Source of the DNA: Crateriforma spongiae
Lineage (GTDB): Bacteria; Planctomycetota; Planctomycetia; Pirellulales; Pirellulaceae
DNA length: 64,000 nucleotides
Direction of reading: 5' to 3'
NCBI RefSeq assembly: GCF_012290005.1
Contig: NZ_JAAXMS010000003.1
Span: 124,001-188,000, forward strand
This document shows, in pieces, positions 34,096-44,259 of the stretch. A program made the position numbers and the translations under genes. How positions within the stretch are numbered: position 1 is the first letter of the stretch; each line of letters opens with the position of its first letter. The notes below the pieces were generated by a model. That model was given only the letters and a program-made list of their open reading frames with translations, did not search any database and was not told the origin of the DNA.

Positions 34096-35484
34096 TTAAT
34101 CCTGCACCGCCCCGCGAACCAGTCGCACCAGCTGCAACTTGCTCGGCGGCGGCAGCGGGTCGGGCGGCCGACGGTCGTGGTGCGACCCCAGGGTTTCCCA
34201 ACGCAGCACATAGCGTTCGTCGGCATCGGGTGATGCGCCGATGTCGGTTGTCAAGCGATGTTGCATGCCGGGAAAGTCGATCCGCACTCGGCTAAGTGTT
34301 GGTGGAAACTCACGTTCAATCGTGACTTTCCGATCGACTGGCCGCAGAGTTCCAGCATCTAAAACGATTCGGCCACTGCCGTGTTCTTGATGCCGGAATC
34401 CGACAACGATTGATTTTTCGTCGACCACCTTTGGTGTGGAGACCTTGATGCCGATGAACGGCATTGATCCACGACCGGCAAACAAAATGGGTGCGTCCCA
34501 ATCGGTGATCGCTTGTGATAACCAGTGGTCCTTGCGAGGCGTCGCAACAAACGCCTGCATGTGTCCATTTGCATCACGTTTGTGATACGCCAACAACGGT
34601 TGGTTTGCCCGATCGAATGTCATGCGAATCCCGCTGTTGATGATCCCACCGCCAGACGGGACCGGATCAACGACCGCGGCTGTTTGATCAGGGGTTATCG
34701 GCAAACGCAGCGGGCTGCCGTGGGCGGTTTCCCAATGTTTCAAATCCGCACTGCGTGCGTAGGAAAGGTCGTGGTTGGTCGCGCAATCGGGCGTGTCTCG
34801 CCAAACCCAGGACACATGAAAGTGGCCGTCGGGACCTTGGGTCGGTCCGATCGGATAGGCGTTGCATTGCCCCAATCCGTCGAACAGGGGGACGTCCAGA
34901 AACCGATGCCAGCGGCCGGTTTCGCTATCGAATCGGTTGTACAAACGCCGCCCGTTGCCGCTGCCACCGGAACGATAGGTGTAAAGCAGGTTCCCGTCCG
35001 CATCCTGTAAAAAACGTGGGTACGTGCACCGATCTTCGTCGTTGCCGGTCATCGAGGCAGACCGCAGTGTTTGAATCTGACCGGGAACATCGGTGCGGAA
35101 GTAAACCAGTGGCACGGCGTGCATGTTGCCCGAAACGTGCAGACTTCCCCGGGAATCCACCGCCATCGTGATGTAGTTATGGCTGTCCCAGCCGACCTTG
35201 CTGGGTAAGACAACACGATCCCACTGGTTTTCGTGAAGACGGCGACACGCGACCACCATTTGATGGTCCTCGTCGTAGTACGCGACGTATTGATTCGGAC
35301 CGTCGGTCAGCAAACAGAAGCCGACCGGAAACGAGGCGGGAACATGGTCGATTTCCCATGTCTGGGCAATGTTCCACGTTTGGCCCGCGGTCTGTCCGCG
35401 GGCTTTGGTCTTTGGTTCGGCGGCGTCCGTGATGCTTGCCAGTTGAACAGCGACAAACACCACCGCGACGAATCGTCCGAGCAT
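34096..35484 (-). CDS. secreted BNR_4 family protein, putative polysaccharide-active enzyme
   Basis: A 462-aa exported protein (signal MLGRFVAVVFVAVQLASITD, cleavage after TDA). The body follows the BNR_4 seven-bladed propeller pattern: AYYDEDHQMVVACR, SKVGWDSHNYITMAVDSRGS, HVSGNMHAVPLVYFRT, TYPRFLQDADGNLLYTYRSG, HVSWVWRDTPDCATNHDLSY. Ulvan lyases of the PL24 type and uncharacterised neuraminidase-fold proteins share this pattern, so a role in algal polysaccharide breakdown is plausible but unproven. It begins 7 bases after leuD on the same strand, so it may be read from the leu transcript. Confidence 0.85.
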   Translation of the reverse strand: MLGRFVAVVFVAVQLASITDAAEPKTKARGQTAGQTWNIAQTWEIDHVPASFPVGFCLLTDGPNQYVAYYDEDHQMVVACRRLHENQWDRVVLPSKVGWDSHNYITMAVDSRGSLHVSGNMHAVPLVYFRTDVPGQIQTLRSASMTGNDEDRCTYPRFLQDADGNLLYTYRSGGSGNGRRLYNRFDSETGRWHRFLDVPLFDGLGQCNAYPIGPTQGPDGHFHVSWVWRDTPDCATNHDLSYARSADLKHWETAHGSPLRLPITPDQTAAVVDPVPSGGGIINSGIRMTFDRANQPLLAYHKRDANGHMQAFVATPRKDHWLSQAITDWDAPILFAGRGSMPFIGIKVSTPKVVDEKSIVVGFRHQEHGSGRIVLDAGTLRPVDRKVTIEREFPPTLSRVRIDFPGMQHRLTTDIGASPDADERYVLRWETLGSHHDRRPPDPLPPPSKLQLVRLVRGAVQD

Positions 35485-35491
35485 GGCCGGA

Positions 35492-36085
35492 TCACCAAGT
35501 ACGCGCGTTTTCGTAGGCCGTAATCTTTTCTTCGTGCTGCAAGGTTTGGGCGATATCGTCCAGACCGTGCAGCAGTTTGTGCCGGCGACTTTCGTCCACT
35601 TCGAACGAACGATCAAAGCCTTTGTTGTCGGTGATCGTTTGATCTTCCAGGTTCACCGTCAACTGATACGGCGAATGAGCTTCGGTCCGCTGGAACAGTT
35701 CGTCCACATCGGCTTGGGGCAAGACGATCGGCAACAGTCCGTTTTTGAAACAGTTGTTGAAGAAGATATCGGCGAACGAAGGAGCGATAACGCAGCGGAT
35801 GCCGTAATCGTCCAGCGCCCAAACGGCGTGTTCGCGACTGCTGCCGCTGCCAAAGTTCGGGCCGGCGACCAAGATCGACGCGCCTTTGACGTTGACGCGG
35901 TTCAGTTCAAATTCCGGATTGGGGGTTTCGCCGTCGTCCAGATAACGCCAGTCATAAAACAAAAACTGGCCGAATCCCGTGCGTTCGATACGCTTCAGGA
36001 ATTGCTTGGGGATGATCTGATCGGTGTCGACATTGGCGCGATCCAGGGTCGCGACCACGCCGGTGTGGATGGTGAAGTTTTGCAT
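35492..36085 (-). CDS. leuD: 3-isopropylmalate dehydratase small subunit
   Basis: A 197-aa swivelling-domain subunit of isopropylmalate isomerase (leucine synthesis). The start [20 protein letters not shown] is followed by [12 protein letters not shown] and the family block [20 protein letters not shown], then [20 protein letters not shown]. The ATG at 36085 gives the standard length; the frame is open for another 110 codons upstream but that part is not protein-like. It lies 125 bases after leuC. Confidence 0.96.
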   Translation of the reverse strand: MQNFTIHTGVVATLDRANVDTDQIIPKQFLKRIERTGFGQFLFYDWRYLDDGETPNPEFELNRVNVKGASILVAGPNFGSGSSREHAVWALDDYGIRCVIAPSFADIFFNNCFKNGLLPIVLPQADVDELFQRTEAHSPYQLTVNLEDQTITDNKGFDRSFEVDESRRHKLLHGLDDIAQTLQHEEKITAYENARTW

Positions 36086-36210
36086 GTCGGATCGAAAACG
36101 GTTGTGGTTGCGAACGATTGAAGCGGCGGAAGGTGCCGCGCTGGGCGAATCATGACCGGGCGAATCGCGGCAGGTGCGAATGATCGACCGTGCCGCTGTG
36201 GCATTCCGGT

Positions 36211-37632
36211 CTATCGATAATCCCACTGGCGGATGTCGACGAAATGACCTTCGACCGCTGCGGCGGCGGCCATCGCGGGGCTGACCAAGTGGGTCCGTCC
36301 GCCTTTGCCTTGCCGGCCTTCGAAATTCCGGTTGCTGGTGCTGGCGCAACGTTCGCCCGGTGACAGCTTGTCGGGGTTCATTGCCAGGCACATGCTGCAA
36401 CCCGCTTCCCGCCAATCAAATCCGGCTTCGCGGAAAACCTTGTCCAAGCCTTCCTTTTCGGCCTGAGTCTTCACCTGGCCGCTGCCCGGAACGACCATCG
36501 CGTTGACGCGATCGCTGCAGCGATGACCTTTGACGACCTCCGCTGCGGCACGCAAATCTTCGATGCGGGCGTTGGTGCACGACCCGATGAAAACCCGATC
36601 GAGCGTCAAGTCGGTCATCGGCGTCTTGGCGGTCAGCCCCATGTACTGGAGCGCCTGGGCGGTTGATTTTTGTTCGACCGGATCGTCAAAGTCGGCCGGG
36701 TCGGGAATCGGATCGGTGATGCTGCGGACCTGGCCCGGGTTCGTTCCCCAGGTGACTTGCGGTTGGATGTCCGCACCCTGGTAAACGTTGGACCGATCGT
36801 AAGACGCACCGGGATCGGTCACCAATTGACGCCAGCGCTGCACGGCGGCATCGAAGTCCTTCGGGACTTCTGGTTTGCCACGCAGGTATTCGAACGTGGT
36901 TTCGTCGGGAGCGATCATGCCGGCGCGGGCACCCGCTTCGATCGACATGTTGCACACCGTCATGCGTTCTTCCATCGAAAGAGCGCGGACGCAATCACCG
37001 GTGTATTCCAAGACGTATCCCGTGCCACCGGCGGTGCCGATTTGCCCGATCAGATAAAGGATCAAATCTTTGGCGGTCACGCCGCGGGCCAGTTCGCCGT
37101 CGACGCGTAATTCGAACGTCTTGGGTTTGAACTGCAGCAACGTTTGGGTCGCCATCACGTGTTCGACTTCGCTGGTGCCGATGCCGAAGGCCAGAGCGCC
37201 GAAGGCCCCGTGGGTCGCCGTGTGGCTGTCGCCGCAAACGATCGTCATGCCGGGCTGGGTGTAGCCGTTTTCCGGGCCGATGACGTGGACGATGCCCTGG
37301 CGGACGTCGCCGATGTCGAACAGGGTGACACCGAAGTCCTTGCAGTTCTGACGCAGGGTTTCGATCTGCTTCTTGCTGATCGGATCAGCGATCGGCAGGC
37401 TGCGGTCGGTCGTCGGGACGTTGTGGTCCGGAGTGGCCAGCGTGCGTTCAGGTCGTCGGACTTTGCGGTTGTTGATCCGCAATCCTTCGAACGCTTGGGG
37501 GCTGGTGACTTCGTGGACCAAGTGCAGGTCGATGTACAGAATTGCGGGACCGCTTTCCGGTTGGTGGACCACGTGCTGGTCCCAGATTTTGTCCAAAAGG
37601 GTCTGCGGTGCGGACGATGAGCCGTCGGGCAT
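36211..37632 (-). CDS. leuC: 3-isopropylmalate dehydratase large subunit
   Basis: A 473-aa aconitase-fold subunit that with LeuD converts 2-isopropylmalate to 3-isopropylmalate. The blocks [31 protein letters not shown]-like start, [20 protein letters not shown] and [10 protein letters not shown], and [11 protein letters not shown] with FeS-cluster cysteines are all present, as is [20 protein letters not shown] at the end. The ATG at 37632 is chosen; a longer in-frame start at 37686 adds only a non-conserved leader. Confidence 0.95.
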   Translation of the reverse strand: MPDGSSSAPQTLLDKIWDQHVVHQPESGPAILYIDLHLVHEVTSPQAFEGLRINNRKVRRPERTLATPDHNVPTTDRSLPIADPISKKQIETLRQNCKDFGVTLFDIGDVRQGIVHVIGPENGYTQPGMTIVCGDSHTATHGAFGALAFGIGTSEVEHVMATQTLLQFKPKTFELRVDGELARGVTAKDLILYLIGQIGTAGGTGYVLEYTGDCVRALSMEERMTVCNMSIEAGARAGMIAPDETTFEYLRGKPEVPKDFDAAVQRWRQLVTDPGASYDRSNVYQGADIQPQVTWGTNPGQVRSITDPIPDPADFDDPVEQKSTAQALQYMGLTAKTPMTDLTLDRVFIGSCTNARIEDLRAAAEVVKGHRCSDRVNAMVVPGSGQVKTQAEKEGLDKVFREAGFDWREAGCSMCLAMNPDKLSPGERCASTSNRNFEGRQGKGGRTHLVSPAMAAAAAVEGHFVDIRQWDYR

Positions 37633-37672
37633 GGGTCGATGGTCGGTTCCGGGTGGAAAAACAGGAAGGATT

Positions 37673-37700
37673 CCCGCAACTGTCAACTGTCAGTGGCGGG
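37673..37700 (-). promoter_or_regulatory. hairpin in the leuC leader
   Basis: On either strand CCCGC and GCGGG flank ACTG and CAGT, giving a 9-bp stem with one mismatch and an 8-nt loop. It lies 41 bases upstream of the leuC ATG. No T run or leucine-rich leader peptide was seen, so its role is open. Confidence 0.4.
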
Positions 37701-37862
37701 ATGTCAACGGCCGTTCGGACGGCCATTTTCGGTCAATCGGGACGCCGAGCGGTTTGCCGCGGCGTGGCGAGGTCGGCAACAGCGGGCTCGACACCCCCAG
37801 CGGGCTTCTGCGATACACGCCCAAGCGTGGCCGACTGTCAGCGAAACAAGGAGTCCGATGCC

Positions 37863-38798
37863 GTGTCACGATCACCGAATTCTGTCCCTAGCGACCGCTC
37901 GCGTGTCTCGGATCCGCCTGGTCGTGCTGTCAGGGGAAACCCGCTGACGACCTGGCTGGATCGTCGCCGCTTGGTCGCCTTGGCGGCCGCCTGGATCGCC
38001 GGGAATCGTCGCCTGTCGCTGGGGCAACAATCGATTGATTCTTCGGTCGCGGGTTCGTCCGCCGTGGTTTCGGACACCGAAGTCCGCGATTCGGTTCAGT
38101 GGTTGGTCAATTGGGGCCTGGATCAATTGCCGCCCGTGTATCGAGGCGACAAGGATTGGGGACGCGTGAAGCGTGTCTGGGCCGGTGTCGACATGAAACT
38201 GGACGGGCTGAAGCTGCGGACCCATCGCAAGTGGCACGATCAGGAACACGGCCGCTGGTTCCGCTATGAAATCTTTTCGCCTGGACAGACCGACCGGCCC
38301 GCCTGGGCCCGCGACCACCGCCCGGGATCACGGTTACCCGTTCAGATCGAGGTCCGGTCGTTAAGACAAGAAGAAAAACGGTGGTGGATTGATGTGGTTG
38401 CATCGGCGCCGCTGGATTTCACGGCACAATTGCAACGCTGGAATCTGGGCGTCAAATGGTACAGCTTGACCACGCATGGCAACATGCAGGTCCGCATTGA
38501 TGCGACCATGGGCGTTGATTTCGCGACCGACTACACCGAACTTCCTCCGGCCCTGGTGATCGCACCGCATGTGGCGGCCGCGAAGCTGACACTGGTTTCA
38601 TTCGACCTGCATCGCGTCAGCCACGTTGGCGGCGAAGTGGCCGAGGAAATCGGGACGGTCGTCGAACGGAATTTGAAGCGATTCTGGCTGGACAAACTGA
38701 ACGAGAAACTTACCGACAAGCTGAACCGGTCGATCGACAAACACCGTGACGATCTGCGGTTTTCCTTGGCGGACTATTGGAAACGCTGGACCCCATGA
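37863..38798 (+). CDS. exported protein of unknown function coupled to a GDPD
   Basis: A 311-aa protein I cannot assign. It starts at a GTG with a strong AAGGAG nine bases upstream. The first 50 residues are basic and contain DRRRLVALAAAWIAGNRRLS, which looks like a Tat-type or unusual signal segment. The body has WLVNWGLDQLPPVYRGDKDW and a regular pattern of alternating beta strands (DMKLDGLKLRTHRKW, WYSLTTHGNMQVRIDATMGV), followed by a charged C-terminal helix region (ERNLKRFWLDKLNEKLTDKL). Its TGA overlaps the ATG of the phosphodiesterase gene, so the two are probably made together. Confidence 0.75.
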   Translation: MSRSPNSVPSDRSRVSDPPGRAVRGNPLTTWLDRRRLVALAAAWIAGNRRLSLGQQSIDSSVAGSSAVVSDTEVRDSVQWLVNWGLDQLPPVYRGDKDWGRVKRVWAGVDMKLDGLKLRTHRKWHDQEHGRWFRYEIFSPGQTDRPAWARDHRPGSRLPVQIEVRSLRQEEKRWWIDVVASAPLDFTAQLQRWNLGVKWYSLTTHGNMQVRIDATMGVDFATDYTELPPALVIAPHVAAAKLTLVSFDLHRVSHVGGEVAEEIGTVVERNLKRFWLDKLNEKLTDKLNRSIDKHRDDLRFSLADYWKRWTP

Positions 38799-39646
38799 TC
38801 TTTGACACGACGACTTTGTGCCGCCCCGCCGTGACGTGTTTGCGATTCGCCCTGCCGATCACGCTTGCCTTTGTGAATGTTCATCCGACCATTGCTGAAA
38901 AACCGTTGGTGATCGCCCATCGCGGCGCATCGGCCGACGCCCCGGAAAACACGCTGCCCGCATTCGAATTGGCGTTCGAACAACAGGCCGATGGCGTCGA
39001 AGGCGATTTTTATCTGACCATCGACGGGCAGATCGTCTGTCACCACGACAAGGACACCGAACGGACCGGCGGCAAAAAGTTGGTCGTGAAGGATTGCACG
39101 CTGGACCAACTGCGTGGCTTGGAATACGGCCAATGGAAAGCCCCCGAGTTTCACGGGACGGTCATCCCGACTTTCCAACAGGTCTATCAAAGCGTGCCGG
39201 AAGGCAAGCGTTTTGTGATCGAGCTGAAAGTCGGTCCCGAAATCGTTGCTCCGCTGAAAGCCGAATTGGATCGCCTGCATCACGGCCAGATCGATTTGTT
39301 GATCATCGCGTTCCAGGAAGACACGGTCGCCAAGTGCAAGGAACTGTTGCCGCAGATTCCCGTTCACTGGCTGACCAGTTTTCGTCAGGGAGACGACGGT
39401 GTTGTTCGACCGACGGCGGCGCAGATCGCACAAACCGTGCGAGAAACGTCGGCCGACGGTGTGGGCATGCAGGGAAAACGCGACGTCATTGATGACGCCT
39501 TTATCGCCGAGCTTCGTCGCGGAGGCTGCGACGATTTTCACGTCTGGACGATCGACGATCCGGCCGATGCACAGTACTTCGCCCGGCTCGGGGCATCAGG
39601 GGTCACGACCAACGTTCCCGCTGTGGTCGGACCCGCCGTTCGCTAG
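38795..39646 (+). CDS. secreted glycerophosphodiester phosphodiesterase
   Basis: A 283-aa GDPD-family TIM-barrel enzyme with a signal peptide (CLRFALPITLAFVNVHPTIA, cleavage near residue 34). The catalytic start VIAHRGASADAPENTLPAFE has the HRG and ENT elements, with metal ligands in GVEGDFYLTIDG and HHDKDTERTG. It would release alcohols and glycerol-3-phosphate from phospholipid head-group diesters in the periplasm. It overlaps the preceding gene by ATGA (38795-38798). Confidence 0.92.
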   Translation: MIFDTTTLCRPAVTCLRFALPITLAFVNVHPTIAEKPLVIAHRGASADAPENTLPAFELAFEQQADGVEGDFYLTIDGQIVCHHDKDTERTGGKKLVVKDCTLDQLRGLEYGQWKAPEFHGTVIPTFQQVYQSVPEGKRFVIELKVGPEIVAPLKAELDRLHHGQIDLLIIAFQEDTVAKCKELLPQIPVHWLTSFRQGDDGVVRPTAAQIAQTVRETSADGVGMQGKRDVIDDAFIAELRRGGCDDFHVWTIDDPADAQYFARLGASGVTTNVPAVVGPAVR

Positions 39647-40091
39647 CCGGATGAGCGCCGGCAGGATCAAATTCTTGAGTTCTTCGGGGCACGCTATCGC
39701 CCCGCTTGGTGGTCGCGTTGCCATGCCGCCAGTTTCCCGTCGGTGGGCGCCTCCTGGCGGGCGGACCCTGTGACCGACGCGGTTGAATCAAAGTGCCTTG
39801 ATTCGCCCGAAATATCCGCCCCGTGGCCGTTCATAGCCACCCTTCTGGACCCGTCGTCGCGGCTTCGTTGTTAAGCCTGGTAAACCTTGCGGGGCACTCT
39901 GAGCGGCATCAAGCGTCTGAGCGGAATGTACCGATGCAAAGGCCCGTGACGGGGATGTCGGCTGAGCCGGATTCTCCATCACGTGATTTTGCCGGCCGGC
40001 GGGAAACCCCGTAGGTCGGCCGAAGCCGGGCCGCAGGTCTGGTCTTCGGGCGGACATTCAATGAGGCTGCATGCGGTAGGTGCGGGGATCT
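39647..40091. other. 445-nt gene-free, structured region upstream of htrA
   Basis: No credible protein gene. Several short perfect inverted repeats are present: CGGGGC/GCCCCG (39685-39704), GAATCAA/TTGATTC with a 6-nt loop (39785-39804), GTGGC/GCCAC (39823-39840), CGGC/GCCG (39959-39969), and a GC-rich cluster at 39990-40035. None has a T run. It may hold a long leader or a small RNA before htrA; I recognised no known RNA family. Confidence 0.45.
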
Positions 40092-41534
40092 ATGCGATTG
40101 ACCACAAAGCTGTCCCTGGCACGACGGATTGCCATTGGCATGATCCTCGCGTCGTCCACGTCGATCGTGTCATCGGTGGGCGGCCCGGCCGGCCTGGAAA
40201 CACAGCGGTCCTGTCATGCTGCCGAAGAAGAATCGATTTCCGACGCACGGATGACGCCCACGGTCCGCGCGATCCGTCGCGCTTCGCCGGCGGTGGTCAA
40301 TATCCATGGCCAAAAGACCGTTCGTACGACCGCGGCCGGCATGGTCGGTGCCAACAGCCAGGATTCGTTCCGGCAAGTCAACGGCATGGGAACCGGCGTG
40401 GTCGTTGACCCCCGTGGTTACGTGATCACCAACTATCACGTGGTCGAAGACGTCAACGACATTCGCGTGACGTTGCAAGACGGCACCAACACGCACGCCG
40501 ACTTGATCGCTTCGCACGTTCGCAATGACTTGGCGTTGATCAAGGTCCACACCGACAAACCGTTGCCGACCATTCCGCGTGGCACGAGTGAAGACTTGAT
40601 GGTCGGTGAAACTGTGATTGCCATCGGTAATGCGTTTGGGTACTACCACACATGTACCCAAGGCATCATCAGCGCCCTGCACCGCGACGTTCCGGTCAAC
40701 GAGACCCAGGACTACGTCGATCTGATTCAAATCAGTGCCGGCATCAACCCGGGGAATTCCGGTGGGCCGCTGTTGAATATCGATGGCGAAATCATCGGAG
40801 TCAACGTCGCCGTTCGTGTGGGTGCGTCACAGATTGCGTTCACCTTGCCGATCGACCAAGTCGTCGAAACGGTGACCGAAATGATCAAGCAGCACAATGC
40901 CCAGCGTGTTGCCCTTGGAATTCGAACCGACGGCGGACCCCGCGATGGCGATGGAGTCACCGTCACCGATGTCACCGCCAGCAGTCCTGCCGCACGGGAA
41001 GGACTGAAGCCGGGCGACCGCGTGGTCCGCGTCGGTTCAACCAAGGTCGACGATCAATTGGATTATGTGTTGGCCGTCTTGGGATCCGAACCTGGGGAAT
41101 CGATTCAAATCGAAGTCCAGCGTGACGGCCAAGACATGATGTTTGCCTTGGACCAGTCGGGACGGTCGATCGCCAAGCCTCAGACGACCGAAGAACTGGC
41201 CTGGAGCGTGATCGGCATCCAAGCCAAACCGATGGCGGCATCATCGATGCAGCAGCTGAATCGCCGCTTGGGAACCAGTTACGGCGGTGGCCTGTATATC
41301 ACTCGGGTGCGTCCGGGTTCTCCGGCCGCCGAACAAAGCATCGCCCCGGGGGACATCCTGTTGGGCATCCATGAGTGGCAAACCGCGCGGCTGAAAGACT
41401 TGGCCGACATTCTGCGACACCCGGAAATGCAGCCCGGACCGCGTGCGAAGTTCTACATCGTTCGCCGCAATCAAACGCTTTACGGCCACCTGCAGCTGGC
41501 CGCACAAAACGGTCGCAGCACCGCGAAGCGATAA
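40092..41534 (+). CDS. HtrA/DegP-type serine protease with two PDZ domains
   Basis: A 480-aa periplasmic quality-control protease. A signal segment (RRIAIGMILASSTSIVSSVG, cleavage near CHAA) precedes a trypsin-like domain with H116 (TNYHVVED), D146 (VRNDLALIKV) and S223 (GINPGNSGGPL). PDZ 1 lies at about 275-345 (VTDVTASSPAAREGLKPGDR) and PDZ 2 at about 370-465 (ITRVRPGSPAAEQSIAPGDI). Between the metal-free catalytic elements there is a short insert DVPVNETQ before the Ser loop. It starts after the structured spacer and converges with thrS. Confidence 0.94.
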   Translation: MRLTTKLSLARRIAIGMILASSTSIVSSVGGPAGLETQRSCHAAEEESISDARMTPTVRAIRRASPAVVNIHGQKTVRTTAAGMVGANSQDSFRQVNGMGTGVVVDPRGYVITNYHVVEDVNDIRVTLQDGTNTHADLIASHVRNDLALIKVHTDKPLPTIPRGTSEDLMVGETVIAIGNAFGYYHTCTQGIISALHRDVPVNETQDYVDLIQISAGINPGNSGGPLLNIDGEIIGVNVAVRVGASQIAFTLPIDQVVETVTEMIKQHNAQRVALGIRTDGGPRDGDGVTVTDVTASSPAAREGLKPGDRVVRVGSTKVDDQLDYVLAVLGSEPGESIQIEVQRDGQDMMFALDQSGRSIAKPQTTEELAWSVIGIQAKPMAASSMQQLNRRLGTSYGGGLYITRVRPGSPAAEQSIAPGDILLGIHEWQTARLKDLADILRHPEMQPGPRAKFYIVRRNQTLYGHLQLAAQNGRSTAKR

Positions 41535-41773
41535 GGCCGGTCGATCCGGTGCCGCGGGAATCCCGGGGCAAGCCGAATCGCAACGTGTGTGTCCCAATCC
41601 CCGCCACGTCCGCCAAGCGGTCAATAGCGGATGTCACGGATGCACCCACCGCGACGTGTGCCCGACACACACATCGACTTGCTGACCCAGCCGGGATACC
41701 GACGCGGCATCGGATGGTGACGCCGAATCGGTTCTGCGAATCGAATTCGCTTGATCAAGCGTGACGCGATCGA

Positions 41774-44011
41774 TCAATACTCGTGACCGGTCTGGCCCGA
41801 ATCAACGGCGACTGCCGGGACACCGGTTTGAACTGCTTGGCGGACGACCCGATCTTTGACTTCTTGGGTCAACCGCGCGATTGCTTCGGCGACCGGCATC
41901 GTTCCCAGTTCGCCGTCGATCCGGTCACGCAGCGCGACCTTGCCCGCTTCGGCTTCTTTGGGCCCGACAACGGCCATGTAATTGACCAGGTCCAATTGGG
42001 CGTTGCGGATCTTTGCCTGGATCTTTCCGTCGTTGTTGTCGACGGTCACACGCAACCCCGCGTCGTCGAACTGTTTAGCGACCGCGACCGCGTATTCGGC
42101 GGATTTGTCGCTTAGCGGCAAGACGCGGATCTGTTCGGGCGACAGCCACATCGGGAACGCGCCGGCAAAGTGTTCGATCAACATGCCCGTGAATCGTTCC
42201 AGCGAACCGAACGGTGCACGGTGGATCATGACCGGTCGGTGGGCGGCATTGTCGCTGCCGTTGTATTCCAGCTTGAATCGCTCGGGCAGGTTGTAATCCA
42301 GTTGCACCGTGCCCAGTTGCCATGATCGGCCGATGCAATCGCTGACCATGAAGTCCGCTTTGGGGCCATAGAACGCGGCTTCGCCGGGCTGTTCGTTGAA
42401 GTTCACCTCGGACTGTTCCAACACGCCGCGGAGCGCCGCTTCGGCACGATCCCAGTTTTCTTCCGAACCGACGTACTTGCTGCTGTCGGGATCGCGAAGT
42501 GACAACTGGATGCGGTAATTGTCCAAGCCGACGGATTTCAGCACAAATTTGGTCAAATCGATCGTTGCACGGAATTCGGCTTCGACTTGGTCCGGCGTGC
42601 AGAAGATGTGCGCGTCGTCTTGGGTCAATCCGCGGACCCGCAACAGCCCGTTCAGTTCGCCCGTTTGTTCGTGCCGGTAAACGGTGCCGAATTCGAACAG
42701 CCGCAGCGGCAACTGACGATAGGACCGCGGCTGTGCGGCGAAAATGTGACAGTGGTGGGGGCAATTCATCGGTTTCAACAGATACCGTTCATGCTCCACT
42801 TGCCATCGATGCAACACCTCGCGTTTCTTGTCCGCCGACATTGACGGCTTGTAATCGGGCAACTTGACGCCGAACACTTCGGCCGCGGCGATCAATTTGT
42901 CTTCGCCGTCGGCATCGATTTCGCCACGTTCCAGACGTTCGCTCCATGCGTCCAGCATGCCGCCGACTTCGCTGCCGAACAGCGGTGCAAATTGGCTGTC
43001 ACGATAATAGGGAAAGTGACCACTGGTTTCGTACAGGTCCACGCGACCGATGTGCGGGCTGTACACCGGGTCGTAGCCACGGCTGAGCAATTCCTTGCGC
43101 AGGAAGTCTTCCAACGCCACACGCACGCGAGCCCCCTTGGGCAGCCACAGACAAAGCCCTTGGCCGACCTCGGGATTGATTGCAAACAACCCGTGCTGTT
43201 TGCCAAGCACGCGGTGGTCGCGGCGTTTGGCTTCTTCCAGTTGTTCCAGATAGTGCTTCAATTCCTTTTTGTCAAAGAACGCGGTGCCGTACAAACGTTG
43301 CAGTTGTCGTCCCGACGCGTCGCCTTTCCAATAAGCGCCGGCGACACTCATCAGTTTGATTGCTTTGATCTTGCCCGCATTTGGAATGTGGGGCCCACGG
43401 CACAGGTCGACGAATTCGCCTTGGCGATAAAAACTGACGGTCGACTGGTCGGCCAATCCTGTGTCGATGTGTTCGACTTTCAGATCTTGGCCCAGGCTTT
43501 CACAAAGCGAACGAGCTTCGTCGCGTGGCAGAATGAACCTTTCAAAAGGTTCCTTTTCCTTGATGATCTTTTTGATTTCGGCTTCGATCTTGGGAAAATC
43601 ATCCTCGCTGATTTTTTCGGGCAGATCGAAGTCGTAATAAAAACCTCCGGACGTCGTCGGGCCGAACGCCAGTGAGACGCCTTTGTACAAACGCATCACG
43701 GCCCGCGCCATCACGTGTGCGGCACTGTGGCGCAGAACGTCCAGAGCCGATGCGTCGCGTGAGGTCAACAGTTTCAGGGGCACCGGCGAATCGTCATCGG
43801 CAAAGTCACCCAAAGGCCGGTCCGCGTCGACGATTCGGCCATCGATTTCTGCGGCAATCACGCTGCGCGCCAGCCCCTCACTGATTCCCAACGCCACGTC
43901 CATCGCGGTCGTTTCGGTCGGCTGCGTCAGCAGTTTGCCGTCGGGAAGTTGAATTTGAATGTTGGAAGCGGAAGCCGTGCTCATGGAATTGGGGGCCGGT
44001 TGGGTGGTCAT
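41774..44011 (-). CDS. thrS: threonyl-tRNA synthetase with a large internal insertion
   Basis: A 745-aa class II synthetase, about 100 residues longer than usual. TGS domain ([20 protein letters not shown]), editing domain ([34 protein letters not shown]), SAD segment with [13 protein letters not shown], then the catalytic core: motif 1 region, zinc ligands in [12 protein letters not shown], motif 2 ([17 protein letters not shown]) and motif 3 ([17 protein letters not shown]), and the anticodon domain. An extra segment at residues 341-407 ([11 protein letters not shown] ... HRWQVE) lies between the YRDS element after motif 1 and the zinc Cys. Confidence 0.95.
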   Translation of the reverse strand: MTTQPAPNSMSTASASNIQIQLPDGKLLTQPTETTAMDVALGISEGLARSVIAAEIDGRIVDADRPLGDFADDDSPVPLKLLTSRDASALDVLRHSAAHVMARAVMRLYKGVSLAFGPTTSGGFYYDFDLPEKISEDDFPKIEAEIKKIIKEKEPFERFILPRDEARSLCESLGQDLKVEHIDTGLADQSTVSFYRQGEFVDLCRGPHIPNAGKIKAIKLMSVAGAYWKGDASGRQLQRLYGTAFFDKKELKHYLEQLEEAKRRDHRVLGKQHGLFAINPEVGQGLCLWLPKGARVRVALEDFLRKELLSRGYDPVYSPHIGRVDLYETSGHFPYYRDSQFAPLFGSEVGGMLDAWSERLERGEIDADGEDKLIAAAEVFGVKLPDYKPSMSADKKREVLHRWQVEHERYLLKPMNCPHHCHIFAAQPRSYRQLPLRLFEFGTVYRHEQTGELNGLLRVRGLTQDDAHIFCTPDQVEAEFRATIDLTKFVLKSVGLDNYRIQLSLRDPDSSKYVGSEENWDRAEAALRGVLEQSEVNFNEQPGEAAFYGPKADFMVSDCIGRSWQLGTVQLDYNLPERFKLEYNGSDNAAHRPVMIHRAPFGSLERFTGMLIEHFAGAFPMWLSPEQIRVLPLSDKSAEYAVAVAKQFDDAGLRVTVDNNDGKIQAKIRNAQLDLVNYMAVVGPKEAEAGKVALRDRIDGELGTMPVAEAIARLTQEVKDRVVRQAVQTGVPAVAVDSGQTGHEY

Positions 44012-44259
44012 CGAATCTGTCCGCGCGTTACGGGGGCGCGGATCACCAGAAAGGATGATGATTCGGCGCGGCCAGCGTCAATCCCGTTGTGACAACCTTC
44101 ATCCAATGCCAAAACGGTGGACCAGACGATGCCGCGCTGGACGGCGATGGACAGGCCGCAGCATCGTCGCTTCAACGCATGCCCGGTTCCACGCCGTCAT
44201 CGATGACCCATTGGACGGCCGACCGGTTCGCACGGTCAGGACGTGCGTGCGGAAATCCC

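Noticed and set aside
39900-39970. Second GEMM-like element (GCAAAGGCC near 39937)
   Set aside because: Only one block resembles the riboswitch; the closing stem, GNRA hairpin and 3-prime AGCC..TTGCC block are missing.
39788-40057. 89-aa minus-strand ORF with a basic Gly/Arg-rich end
   Set aside because: It lies across the structured spacer before htrA, has no ribosome binding site, and its sequence is better explained by the paired repeats. Not fully excluded.
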